The position numbers and the translations under genes were made by a program. A DNA stretch of 64,000 bases from Streptomyces sp. Act143 (GTDB lineage: Bacteria; Actinomycetota; Actinomycetes; Streptomycetales; Streptomycetaceae): assembly GCF_003143935.1 (NCBI RefSeq), contig NZ_QFRX01000001.1, positions 6,770,977 to 6,834,976 on the forward strand, written 5' to 3'. The notes beneath the pieces were generated by a model, which was given only the letters and a program-made list of their open reading frames with translations, was not told the origin of the DNA and did not search any database. Positions 24,837 through 32,803 of this stretch are shown here, in pieces. Numbering within the stretch: the stretch's first letter is position 1; every line of letters begins with the position of its first letter.

Positions 24837-26465
24837 GTGGTGGATGTGATTCCCGAGCCCGCCTCGGTGCACCGGTACGGGACCGACTTCTGGGAACCGG
24901 GCCCGGATACCGGGCTGGCCGTGGGGGAGGGGGCGGAGCCGACGGCGCGCTGGCTGCGCTCCGTGCTGGGGGCCGCCACCGGTCTGCCGCTGGCTCCGGC
25001 GAGCCCGGACCGAGACGGCGTCATCCGCCTCTCCATCGACCCGGAGGCGACGAGGAGCCCCGCCGCCGAGAGCTACCGGCTCACCGTCACGCCCGGCGGC
25101 GCCCACGTGGTCGGCGGCGGTCCCGCGGGCCTCTTCTGGGGCGCCCAGACGCTGCGGCAACTGCTCGGCCCCGCCGCCTTCCGGCGCGCCCCGCTGCCCG
25201 GCGGACAGTGGCGGCTGCCCCTCATCGACATCCAGGACTCGCCCCGCTTCCGCTGGCGCGGCCTCATGCTCGACGTGGCACGGCATTTCATGCCCAAGGA
25301 CGGAGTCCTCCGCTACCTCGACCTGATGGCCGCGCACAAACTCAACGTCTTTCACTTCCACTTGACGGACGACCAGGGCTGGCGCGTCGAGATCAAGCGG
25401 TACCCCCGGCTCACCGAGGTCGGATCATGGCGGGCGCGGACGAAATTCGGCCACCGGGCCTCGCCGCTGTGGGAGGAGAAACCGCACGGTGGGTACTACA
25501 CCCAGGACGACATCCGCGAGATCGTCGCCTACGCCGCCGAGCGGCATATCACCGTCGTCCCCGAAATCGACGTACCGGGGCACTCGCAGGCCGCCATCGC
25601 CGCGTACCCGGAACTCGGCAACACCGATGTGATCGACACGACTTCCCTCTCCGTCTGGGACAACTGGGGGATCTCTCCGAACGTACTCGCCCCCACTGAC
25701 AACACCCTGCGCTTCTACGAGGGGGTGTTGGAGGAAGTGCTGGACCTGTTCCCGGGTGAGTTCGTCCACCTCGGCGGTGACGAATGCCTCAAGGACCAGT
25801 GGCGGGACTCTCCCACCGCGCAGGCCCGTGTCAAGGAACTCGGCGTCGGTGACGAGGACGGACTTCAGGCCTGGTTCGTCCAGCACTTCGACAACTGGCT
25901 CTCCGCGCGCGGGCGCAGACTGATCGGCTGGGACGAGATCCTCGAGGGCGGCCTCGCGCAGGGCGCCGCGGTGTCCTCCTGGCGCGGGTACGAGGGCGGC
26001 GTGACGGCCGCGCGCGCGGGGCACGACATCGTCATGTGCCCCGAGCAGCACGTCTACTTGGACCACCGGCAGGCCGACGGCCCGGACGAGCCGGTGCCCA
26101 TCGGCTGGGTCCGCACCCTGGAGGACGTGTACCGCTTCGAGCCCGTTCCCGCGGAACTGACCCCGGGCGAGGCGGCGCACGTGCTCGGCACGCAGGCCAA
26201 CCTGTGGACCGAGGTGATGGAGGATCCCGCGCGCGTGGACTACCAGGCGTTCCCCCGGCTCTCGGCCTTCGCCGAGGTCGCCTGGAGCGCGCTGCCCGCC
26301 CCCGCCGAGCGTGACTTCGCCGACTTCGAGCGGCGGATGACCGCCCACTACCGGCGACTTGACGCACTCGGCGTCGGCTACCGGCCACCCACGGGTCCGC
26401 GGCCGTGGCAGCGGCGCCCCGGAGTCGCGGGTCGCCCGATCGAGGGGCAGCCGCCGAACAAGTAA
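24837..26465 (+). CDS. GH20 beta-N-acetylhexosaminidase, no signal peptide
   Basis: A 542-residue glycoside hydrolase family 20 enzyme. The N-terminal GH20b domain (SYRLTVTPGGAHVVGGGPAG) leads into the catalytic barrel: RFRWRGLMLDVARHFMP, NVFHFHLTDDQGWRVEI, VPEIDVPGHSQAAI, the catalytic Asp-Glu pair in FVHLGGDECLK (about residue 315), GWDEILEGG and LGTQANLWTE. It removes terminal GlcNAc from chitobiose-type oligomers. No signal peptide is visible, so it should act in the cytoplasm on imported chito-oligosaccharides (as from the DasABC system). Start GTG 24837 or the next GTG at 24840. The DasR-like site fits induction by N-acetylglucosamine. Confidence 0.93.
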   Translation: MVDVIPEPASVHRYGTDFWEPGPDTGLAVGEGAEPTARWLRSVLGAATGLPLAPASPDRDGVIRLSIDPEATRSPAAESYRLTVTPGGAHVVGGGPAGLFWGAQTLRQLLGPAAFRRAPLPGGQWRLPLIDIQDSPRFRWRGLMLDVARHFMPKDGVLRYLDLMAAHKLNVFHFHLTDDQGWRVEIKRYPRLTEVGSWRARTKFGHRASPLWEEKPHGGYYTQDDIREIVAYAAERHITVVPEIDVPGHSQAAIAAYPELGNTDVIDTTSLSVWDNWGISPNVLAPTDNTLRFYEGVLEEVLDLFPGEFVHLGGDECLKDQWRDSPTAQARVKELGVGDEDGLQAWFVQHFDNWLSARGRRLIGWDEILEGGLAQGAAVSSWRGYEGGVTAARAGHDIVMCPEQHVYLDHRQADGPDEPVPIGWVRTLEDVYRFEPVPAELTPGEAAHVLGTQANLWTEVMEDPARVDYQAFPRLSAFAEVAWSALPAPAERDFADFERRMTAHYRRLDALGVGYRPPTGPRPWQRRPGVAGRPIEGQPPNK

Positions 26466-26700
26466 TGGAGAAACCCCGGCAGGATCACTGAAGAGAGGCA
26501 ATTCGCTCACACCGGTGATGCCGTACGAAAACGGACCATCTCCCCGATGAGGTGGGCGAATGCCTCCTACCGGACCCCGTTCTTCGGGCCTCACGAAGAT
26601 GTGCCAGAGTTGCCACGTCCGCCCTGTCAGCACGTACCGTACGGCAGCAACAGGCGGGACCAGCTGGGACCAGGTGGGGCAGCGGGAAGGGGCAGCCGGT

Positions 26701-27594
26701 TTGACCACGCACGCACCGCAGGCGGCGCAGGCCGTCACGCTGCCCACGACGCTCGACGAGGCCGTGGCGGCCCTGGCCGCCACGCCCGCCGCCGTGCCCG
26801 TCGCGGGCGGCACCGATCTCATGGCCGCGGTGAACTCCGGCCAGCTCAGGCCCGCCGCGCTGGTGGGCCTCGGTCGTATCAGCGAGATCCGCGGCTGGCA
26901 GTACCAGGACGGGCACGCCCTGCTCGGCGCCGGACTCACGCACGCGCGCATGGGCCGCCCCGACTTCGCCGCCCTCATCCCCGCGCTCGCCGCCTCCGCG
27001 CGCGCCGCGGGACCGCCGCAGATCCGCAACGCGGGCACCCTGGGCGGCAACATCGCCTCGGCGTCCCCGACCGGTGACGCGCTCCCGGTCCTGGCCGCTC
27101 TCGAAGCGACGCTGATCATCGCGGGCCCGGGCGGGGCCCGCCGGGAGATCCCGGTGTCGCATCTGCTGGCCGGGATGGACATGCTGCGCGGCGGCGAGCT
27201 CATCGGCTTCGTGCGCGTGCCGCTGCTGCACGCGCCGCAGGTCTTCCTCAAGGCCACCGGCCGCACCGGCCCCGGCCGGGCCATCGCCTCCGTCGCGCTC
27301 GTCCTCGACCCCGCCCGGCGCGGCGTCAGGTGCGCCGTCGGAGCCATAGCGCCGATGCCGCTGCGGCCCCTGGACGCCGAGCAGTGGGTCGGCCGGCTGA
27401 TCGACTGGGACAACAACCGCGCGCTCGTCCCGGAGGCGCTGCACGCCTTCGGCGAGTACGTGGCCGCGGCCTGCATCCCCGACCCGGCCCCGGAGGCCGA
27501 CGGCTCCGTGCAGCCGCTTCCGCCCGCAGTACTGCACCTGCGGCGCACCGTCGCCGCGCTGGCCCGACGAGCACTGGGGAGGGCGCTGTCGTGA
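26701..27594 (+). CDS. FAD-binding subunit of a xanthine-dehydrogenase-like complex
   Basis: About 297 residues, from TTG 26701 behind GGGAAGGGG; an in-frame upstream extension lacks family similarity. The CoxM/XDH FAD fold is intact: the pyrophosphate loop VPVAGGTDLMAAVNSG, then RNAGTLGGNIASASPTGDALP, and a C-terminal CO-dehydrogenase-flavoprotein domain. It should carry electrons from the 2Fe-2S subunit to NAD or another acceptor. Its stop overlaps the next start (GTGA), the first of three such overlaps in this operon. The 235 bases before it (26466-26700) hold no other gene I can support. Confidence 0.87.
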   Translation: MTTHAPQAAQAVTLPTTLDEAVAALAATPAAVPVAGGTDLMAAVNSGQLRPAALVGLGRISEIRGWQYQDGHALLGAGLTHARMGRPDFAALIPALAASARAAGPPQIRNAGTLGGNIASASPTGDALPVLAALEATLIIAGPGGARREIPVSHLLAGMDMLRGGELIGFVRVPLLHAPQVFLKATGRTGPGRAIASVALVLDPARRGVRCAVGAIAPMPLRPLDAEQWVGRLIDWDNNRALVPEALHAFGEYVAAACIPDPAPEADGSVQPLPPAVLHLRRTVAALARRALGRALS

Positions 27595-29579
27595 CCGACG
27601 ACCAGCACGGAGAGGGCACCGCCCCCCACAGCGGCGGCCGCTGGGACCCACTGCCCCAGGGCGACTACGACGACGGCGCCACCGCCTTCGTGAAGCTCCC
27701 CGAAGGCGGCATCGACGCCCTGCTGGCCTCCGACAGCCCGCTCGCGGCGCCGGGGCACGGCTACGTGCCGCCGCAGATAACGGTGACGCCCGGCGGAGCG
27801 GCCGGTACGGACCCGGCGGCCACCGGCACCTGGGCGGCGGCCCCGGTCGGCGGCGCGCAGTGGCCCGACCCCAACGCCGTGCCGCAGGACGGGCATGCCG
27901 GGCAGGGCGGGCACGGCGCCGGGAACGACCAGTTCACGTACCACCCGGGAGCGACCGGGCAATGGACCTTCCAGGACGCCGCGGAGTCCGCTCCGGCGCC
28001 CGGCCACGACGTGACCGGCCAGTGGTCCATCCCGGTCGCCGGCGGTGATCTTCCGGACGAATCGGGCGAGTTCACGACCTCGTCCCTCGTCGAGCAGTGG
28101 GGCGGCACCCCGCCGGCCACGCTGCCCGGCGGCGCGCCCGCGCCCTGGGCGACGCAGGCGGGGCAGCCGTGGGACCCGCAGACGCCGGAGACCGGACCGG
28201 GGCACGCCGCGCCGGTCGGCGACGGGGACCGCGAAGCGGCCGGGGGCGGGCACGGGCACGTGGCTCCGGGCGGGGCCGTCGGCGACGAGGCCGCCGTGGA
28301 CGCCCACGCGCAGGCGCCGATCGCCGCGCACCCCGGGACCCACGCGGTCGCCGACGCACCGGACCACCAGACGGCGGACCAGCACGCACCGGACGCGGAC
28401 GTCCACGCGCGCGTGCAGGCGGACCCGGACGAGCCCGCACCGGGGCAGCCGTTCGACGCCGCCCCGGCCTCGCCGCAGGCCCCTGCCGCGCAGGCCCATG
28501 GCGGGGCACAGGTCCTCCCGGACGGGGCACCGGTCCCGGACGCGGCACCGGCCCCCGACGGGCCGCAGGTACACGCTTCCGAAGGCCCCCCTGCCGCAGC
28601 GGCCGACGTTTTTGACGCTTTTGAGGGCGCCCCTGCCGCAGCGGCCGACGCTTTTGAGGGCGCCCCTGCCGCAGCGGCCGACGCTTTCGAGGGCGCCCCT
28701 GGCGCAGTGACTCACGCTTCCGAAGGCGCCCCCGCCGCAGCCGCCTCACAGGCCGCTCCGCGTGACGGTGAGGACGCCGCCGCCCCCGAGACTCCCGAGG
28801 GCGCGCAAGGGGCCGCGGAAGGCGCTGAGGAGGCCTCCGAGGCGGGCGCGGAACACACCCCGGCCGACGGTGGCGACACCGAGCCCGACGCGGAGGGTGC
28901 GCCGGAGCACGCCGCCGACTCCGGGGCTCCGGCCGAGCAGTCCCCCGGGCTGCCCGGCGAGGAACACCCCCTCGCCGGCTACGTCCTGCGTGTCAACGGC
29001 GTCGACCGGCCCGTGACCGACGCCTGGATCGGCGAGTCACTGCTCTATGTGCTGCGCGAGCGCCTCGGTCTCGCCGGTGCCAAGGACGGCTGCTCGCAGG
29101 GCGAGTGCGGCGCCTGCAACGTGCAGGTGGACGGACGGCTCGTCGCCTCCTGCCTGGTCCCGGCCGTCACCGCCGCCGGCAGCGAGGTACGTACCGTCGA
29201 GGGCCTCGCCGAGGACGGCCGCCCCTCCGACGTGCAGCGGGCGCTGGCCCGGTGCGGCGCGGTGCAGTGCGGCTTCTGCGTGCCGGGCATGGCGATGACC
29301 GTGCACGACCTGCTGGAGGGCAACCCGGCGCCGACCGAGCTGGAGACCCGCCAGGCCCTGTGCGGCAACCTCTGCCGCTGCTCCGGCTACCGGGGCGTCG
29401 TCGACGCCGTCAAGGAGGTCGTCGCCGAGCGCGAGGCACACGCTGCGGGGGACTCCGAGTCGGACGGCGACGAGGCACGTATTCCCCACCAGGCGGGCCC
29501 GGGGGGCGGCGGTGTGAATCCGTCGGCCTTCGAGCCGCGGCATGACCAGGCGTACGGACCGGACGGAGGCCAGGCGTGA
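27591..29579 (+). CDS. 2Fe-2S subunit with giant low-complexity N-terminal extension
   Basis: A 662-residue protein; ordinary small subunits are about 160-200. Residues about 1-455 are Pro/Ala/Gly/Asp/Glu/His-rich and probably disordered. They contain three TG(Q/T)W motifs (TGTWAAAP, ATGQWTF, VTGQWSIP) and DAFEGAPAAAA-type tandem repeats. The conserved part begins at about 457. It holds the plant-type 2Fe-2S cluster (GCSQGECGACN ... SCL) and the second cluster (CGAVQCGFCVPGM ... CGNLCRCSGYRG), with all eight cysteines present. A 50-residue tail follows. It relays electrons between the large subunit and FAD. The extension could be a scaffold or localisation device. Confidence 0.88.
   Translation: MTDDQHGEGTAPHSGGRWDPLPQGDYDDGATAFVKLPEGGIDALLASDSPLAAPGHGYVPPQITVTPGGAAGTDPAATGTWAAAPVGGAQWPDPNAVPQDGHAGQGGHGAGNDQFTYHPGATGQWTFQDAAESAPAPGHDVTGQWSIPVAGGDLPDESGEFTTSSLVEQWGGTPPATLPGGAPAPWATQAGQPWDPQTPETGPGHAAPVGDGDREAAGGGHGHVAPGGAVGDEAAVDAHAQAPIAAHPGTHAVADAPDHQTADQHAPDADVHARVQADPDEPAPGQPFDAAPASPQAPAAQAHGGAQVLPDGAPVPDAAPAPDGPQVHASEGPPAAAADVFDAFEGAPAAAADAFEGAPAAAADAFEGAPGAVTHASEGAPAAAASQAAPRDGEDAAAPETPEGAQGAAEGAEEASEAGAEHTPADGGDTEPDAEGAPEHAADSGAPAEQSPGLPGEEHPLAGYVLRVNGVDRPVTDAWIGESLLYVLRERLGLAGAKDGCSQGECGACNVQVDGRLVASCLVPAVTAAGSEVRTVEGLAEDGRPSDVQRALARCGAVQCGFCVPGMAMTVHDLLEGNPAPTELETRQALCGNLCRCSGYRGVVDAVKEVVAEREAHAAGDSESDGDEARIPHQAGPGGGGVNPSAFEPRHDQAYGPDGGQA
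28614..28712 (+). repeat. 33-bp tandem repeats inside the 2Fe-2S subunit gene
   Basis: Three near-identical 33-base units start at 28614, 28647 and 28680, each encoding DAFEGAPAAAA-like 11-mers. Degenerate copies flank them (about 28570-28745). Unit length is a multiple of three, so copy-number change would alter only linker length. Runs of T within this high-GC gene mark the units. Confidence 0.85.
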
Positions 29580-31888
29580 CCAACGAAGCCGCCACCGCGA
29601 CCACCCCCGCGGAGGCAGCGGCCCCCGCCCCCGAGCAGATCCCGCACGGCCTCGGCGCCTCCCTCCCGGCCGCCGACGCCCGCGCCAAGACCGAGGGCAC
29701 GTTCCCGTACGCGGCCGACCTGTGGGCCGAGGGCCTGCTGTGGGCGGCCGTGCTGCGCTCCCCGCACGCGCACGCGCGCATCGTGTCCATCGACACGTCC
29801 CACGCGCGCGAGATGCCCGGCGTCCGCGCGGTCATCACGCACGAGGACGTCCCCGGCCACCCGCTGTACGGCCGCGGCAAGGCCGACCGCCCGGTCTTCG
29901 CCTCCGAGGTCGTCCGCCACCACGGCGAGCCCATCGCGGCCGTCGCCGCCGACCACCCCGACACCGCGCGGATGGCCGCCGCGGCCGTCATCGTCGAGTA
30001 CGAGGTGCTCGACCCGGTCACCGACCCCGAGCAGGCCTTCGAGGCCGAGCCGCTGCACGCCGACGGCAACCTGATCCGGCACATCCCGCTGCACCACGGC
30101 GACCCGGCCGCCACCGGCGAGATCGTCGTCGAGGGCCAGTACCGCATCGGCCGCCAGGACCCAGCCCCCATCGGCGCCGAGGCCGGTCTCGCCGTGCCCC
30201 GCCCCGACGGCGGCGTGGAGCTCTACCTCGCCTCCACCGACCCGCACACCGACCGGGACACCCTCGCTGCCTGCTATGGCCTGGAACCCGAGCGCGTCAA
30301 GATCGTCGTCACCGGCGTGCCCGGCGCCACCGCAGACCGCGAGGACCAGGGCATCCAGCTCCCGCTGGGCCTGCTCGCCCTCAGGACCGGCTGCCCGGTG
30401 AAGCTCACGGCCACGCGCGAGGAGTCCTTCCTCGGCCACGCCCACCGCCACCCGACCCTGCTCCGCTACCGCCACCACGCGGACGCCGAGGGCAAGCTGG
30501 TGAAGGTCGAGGCGCAGATCCTGCTCGACGCGGGCGCCTACGCCGACACCTCGGCCGAGGCCCTGGCCGCCGCCGTCGGCTTCGCGTGCGGCCCGTACGT
30601 CGTCCCGAACGCCTTCATCGAGGGCTGGGCCGTGCGCACCAACAACCCGCCCTCCGGCCACGTCCGCGGCGAGGGCGCCATGCAGGTGTGCGCCGCCTAC
30701 GAGGCCCAGATGGACAAGCTGGCGAAGAAGCTGGGCATCGACCCGGCCGAACTGCGCCTGCGCAACGCCATGGCCACCGGCGACGTCCTGCCGACCGGCC
30801 AGACGGTGACCTGCCCGGCGCCGGTCGCCGAACTCCTCCAGGCCGTACGGGACTTCCCGCTGCCCGCGCTGCCCAAGGACACCCCCGAGGACGAGTGGCT
30901 GCTGCCCGGCGGCCCCGAGGGCGCGGGTGAACCGGGCGCGATCCGCCGGGGCGTGGGCTACGGCCTGGGCATGGTGCACATGCTCGGCGCGGAGGGCGCC
31001 GACGAGGTCTCCACGGCCACCGTCAAGGTCCACGACGGCATCGCGACCGTGCTCTGCGCGGCCGTCGAGACCGGCCAGGGCTTCACCACGCTGGCCCGCC
31101 AGATCGTCCAGGAGACCCTCGGCATCGACGAGGTCCACGTGGCCCCCGTCGACACCGACCAGCCGCCCGCGGGCGCGGGGTGCAGAGGCCGTCACACCTG
31201 GGTCTCCGGCGGCGCGGTGGAGCGTGCCGCGAAGATGGTCCGCACCCAGCTCCTTCAGCCCCTGGCGCACAAGTTCGGGATGTCCACCGAGCTGCTCCAG
31301 ATCACGGACGGCAAGATCACCTCGTACGACGGCGTCCTGTCGACCACCGTCACCGAGGCGATGGACGGCAAGGAGCTGTGGGCGACCGCCCAGTGCCGTC
31401 CGCACCCGACGGAACCCCTCGACGAGCAGGGCCAGGGCGACGCCTTCGTCGGCATGGCCTTCTGCGCGATCCGCGCGGTGGTGGACGTCGACATCGAGCT
31501 CGGCTCGGTCCGGGTCGTCGAACTCGCCGTCGCCCAGGACGTCGGGCGGGTGCTGAACCCGGCCCAGCTCGCCGCGCGCATCGAGGCGGGCGCCACCCAG
31601 GGCGTGGGCATCGCGCTGACGGAGAACCTGCGCACCGCGCGCGGCCTGATCCGCCACCCGGACCTCACCGGGTACGCGCTGCCGACCGCCCTGGACGCGC
31701 CGGACATCCGGATCGTGAAGCTGGTCGAGGAACGGGACGTGGTCGCCCCCTTCGGCGCGAAGGCGGTCAGCGCGGTGCCGGTGGTGACGTCACCGGCGGC
31801 CATCGCCTCCGCCGTCCGGGCCGCCACCGGCCGCCCGGTGAACCGGCTGCCGATCCGCCCGCAGGCCGCGGTGGTGACCGGCCAGTGA
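29576..31888 (+). CDS. xanthine-dehydrogenase-like large subunit with altered Moco pocket
   Basis: A 770-residue homologue of molybdenum hydroxylase large subunits. The a/b hammerhead domain (TEGTFPYAADLWAEGLLW, RSPHAHARIVSIDTSHA) and the molybdopterin domains are recognisable from end to end (REESFLGHAHRHPTLLRYRH, VETGQGFTTLARQIVQETLG, WVSGGAVERAAK). Several cofactor motifs are not as expected. The Gly-rich GGGFGGKED loop reads PGATADRED (about 249-258), MRGFGxxQ reads VRGEGAMQ (about 363-370), the S-x-S-R-Q-T region reads CRGRHT, and the catalytic GVGE near the C-terminus reads AVSA (about 728). Motifs are compared from memory. It may be catalytically altered or dead. Both ends overlap neighbours by four bases. 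Confidence 0.85.
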   Translation: MTNEAATATTPAEAAAPAPEQIPHGLGASLPAADARAKTEGTFPYAADLWAEGLLWAAVLRSPHAHARIVSIDTSHAREMPGVRAVITHEDVPGHPLYGRGKADRPVFASEVVRHHGEPIAAVAADHPDTARMAAAAVIVEYEVLDPVTDPEQAFEAEPLHADGNLIRHIPLHHGDPAATGEIVVEGQYRIGRQDPAPIGAEAGLAVPRPDGGVELYLASTDPHTDRDTLAACYGLEPERVKIVVTGVPGATADREDQGIQLPLGLLALRTGCPVKLTATREESFLGHAHRHPTLLRYRHHADAEGKLVKVEAQILLDAGAYADTSAEALAAAVGFACGPYVVPNAFIEGWAVRTNNPPSGHVRGEGAMQVCAAYEAQMDKLAKKLGIDPAELRLRNAMATGDVLPTGQTVTCPAPVAELLQAVRDFPLPALPKDTPEDEWLLPGGPEGAGEPGAIRRGVGYGLGMVHMLGAEGADEVSTATVKVHDGIATVLCAAVETGQGFTTLARQIVQETLGIDEVHVAPVDTDQPPAGAGCRGRHTWVSGGAVERAAKMVRTQLLQPLAHKFGMSTELLQITDGKITSYDGVLSTTVTEAMDGKELWATAQCRPHPTEPLDEQGQGDAFVGMAFCAIRAVVDVDIELGSVRVVELAVAQDVGRVLNPAQLAARIEAGATQGVGIALTENLRTARGLIRHPDLTGYALPTALDAPDIRIVKLVEERDVVAPFGAKAVSAVPVVTSPAAIASAVRAATGRPVNRLPIRPQAAVVTGQ

Positions 31889-32007
31889 GCTCCGAGGACC
31901 CACAGCGCTACGAACCCCCGCCCAGCGTGGGGAAGTTGCTGATCTGGCTCCTGGTGTTCGCCCTCGCCGCGCTGGTGGTCGTGCTGGGCGGTGTCTACCT
32001 GACGTGA
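31885..32007 (+). CDS. 40-residue single-span membrane protein at the end of the XDH-like operon
   Basis: GTG 31885 overlaps the large-subunit stop (GTGA). The short frame encodes a polar N-terminus (SSEDPQRYEPPPSVGK) and one strong membrane helix (LLIWLLVFALAALVVVLGGV). Coupling to three XDH-like genes by the same overlap pattern suggests translation with them. It could tether the complex to the membrane. Too short for homology judgement by eye. Confidence 0.7.
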   Translation: MSSEDPQRYEPPPSVGKLLIWLLVFALAALVVVLGGVYLT

Positions 32008-32031
32008 CGGGCGGGGGCGGTCTCGTGATGC

Positions 32032-32580
32032 GTGGGTGCGTCTGACGTGCTGCGCGGCGTCGTCCTCGTCACCGGCGTCATGGCGTCCGGCAAGTCGACG
32101 GTCGCGCAGGCGCTTGCCGAGCGGCTGCCGCGCGCGGCGCACGTCCGCGGGGACGTCTTCCGGCGGATGATCGTCTCCGGGCGGCAGGAGTACGTTCCCG
32201 GGGGCGGCGGCGAGGGCGAGGCGCAACTCCGGCTGCGGTACCGGCTGTCGGCGGCGACCGCGGACGCGTACGCGGAGGCCGGGTTCACGGCCGTCGTGCA
32301 GGACGTGGTGCTGGGCGCCGAACTGACGGCGTACGTGGACTCGATCCGCACCAGCCCCCTCTACGTCGTCGTCCTCGCCCCGAGCCCCGAGACGGTCGCC
32401 GCCCGCGAGGCGGACCGGGCCAAGACGGGGTACGGGGCGGCCTGGACGGTGCGGGAACTGGACCGGGAGCTGCGGGCCCGGACGCCCCGGATCGGGCTGT
32501 GGCTGGACACCTCGGAGCTGTCGGTGGGGGAGACGGTGGAGGCGATTCTGGCGGGGAGGCAACGCGCCAGGGTGGTTTGA
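32032..32580 (+). CDS. P-loop kinase-like ATPase (AAA_33/zeta-like)
   Basis: About 182 residues with Walker A GVMASGKSTVAQALAE near the N-terminus, then RGDVFRRMIVSGR, VVQDVVLG and the C-terminal adenylate-kinase-like helical cap region (AAREADRAKTGYG). Such proteins phosphorylate small molecules or nucleotides; chloramphenicol phosphotransferase and zeta toxins are distant relatives. The substrate cannot be read. The start is GTG 32032, with GTG 32047 possible. It follows the XDH-like operon by 24 bases. Confidence 0.8.
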   Translation: MGASDVLRGVVLVTGVMASGKSTVAQALAERLPRAAHVRGDVFRRMIVSGRQEYVPGGGGEGEAQLRLRYRLSAATADAYAEAGFTAVVQDVVLGAELTAYVDSIRTSPLYVVVLAPSPETVAAREADRAKTGYGAAWTVRELDRELRARTPRIGLWLDTSELSVGETVEAILAGRQRARVV

Positions 32581-32590
32581 GCGTCTCTTG

Positions 32591-32654
32591 GTCGTGGGGC
32601 AGTGCCGTCGTGGGGCAGTGCCGTCGTGGGGCAGTGCCGTCGTGGGGCAGTGCC
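32591..32654. repeat. four perfect 16-bp tandem repeats
   Basis: The 16-base unit GTCGTGGGGCAGTGCC is repeated four times without mismatch (32591-32654), starting 11 bases after the kinase stop and ending 149 bases before the SUKH-4 gene. A partial fifth unit (GTGTTGCCGTGGGG) follows. Perfect identity implies recent expansion or selection. It is G-rich on the plus strand. Confidence 0.95.
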
Positions 32655-32803
32655 GTGTTGCCGTGGGGTCCCGGCTGTCGGGGCCGTTGTCAGTGGTGCG
32701 GCGTAGTGTTCCGGTCAGTGGGGAACGACGGCGAGATCTTCACGACGAACCCGCCCTGCCCTGCCCTGCTCGGGGAAACAGAGCTCGCACGCACGGGGGA
32801 ACG

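Noticed and set aside
25425..28715. Minus-strand open frame of about 1,096 codons across the GH20 and XDH-like genes
   Set aside because: It is the antisense shadow of strongly supported plus-strand genes in high-GC DNA. It has Arg/Gly/Val-rich composition and no domain pattern.
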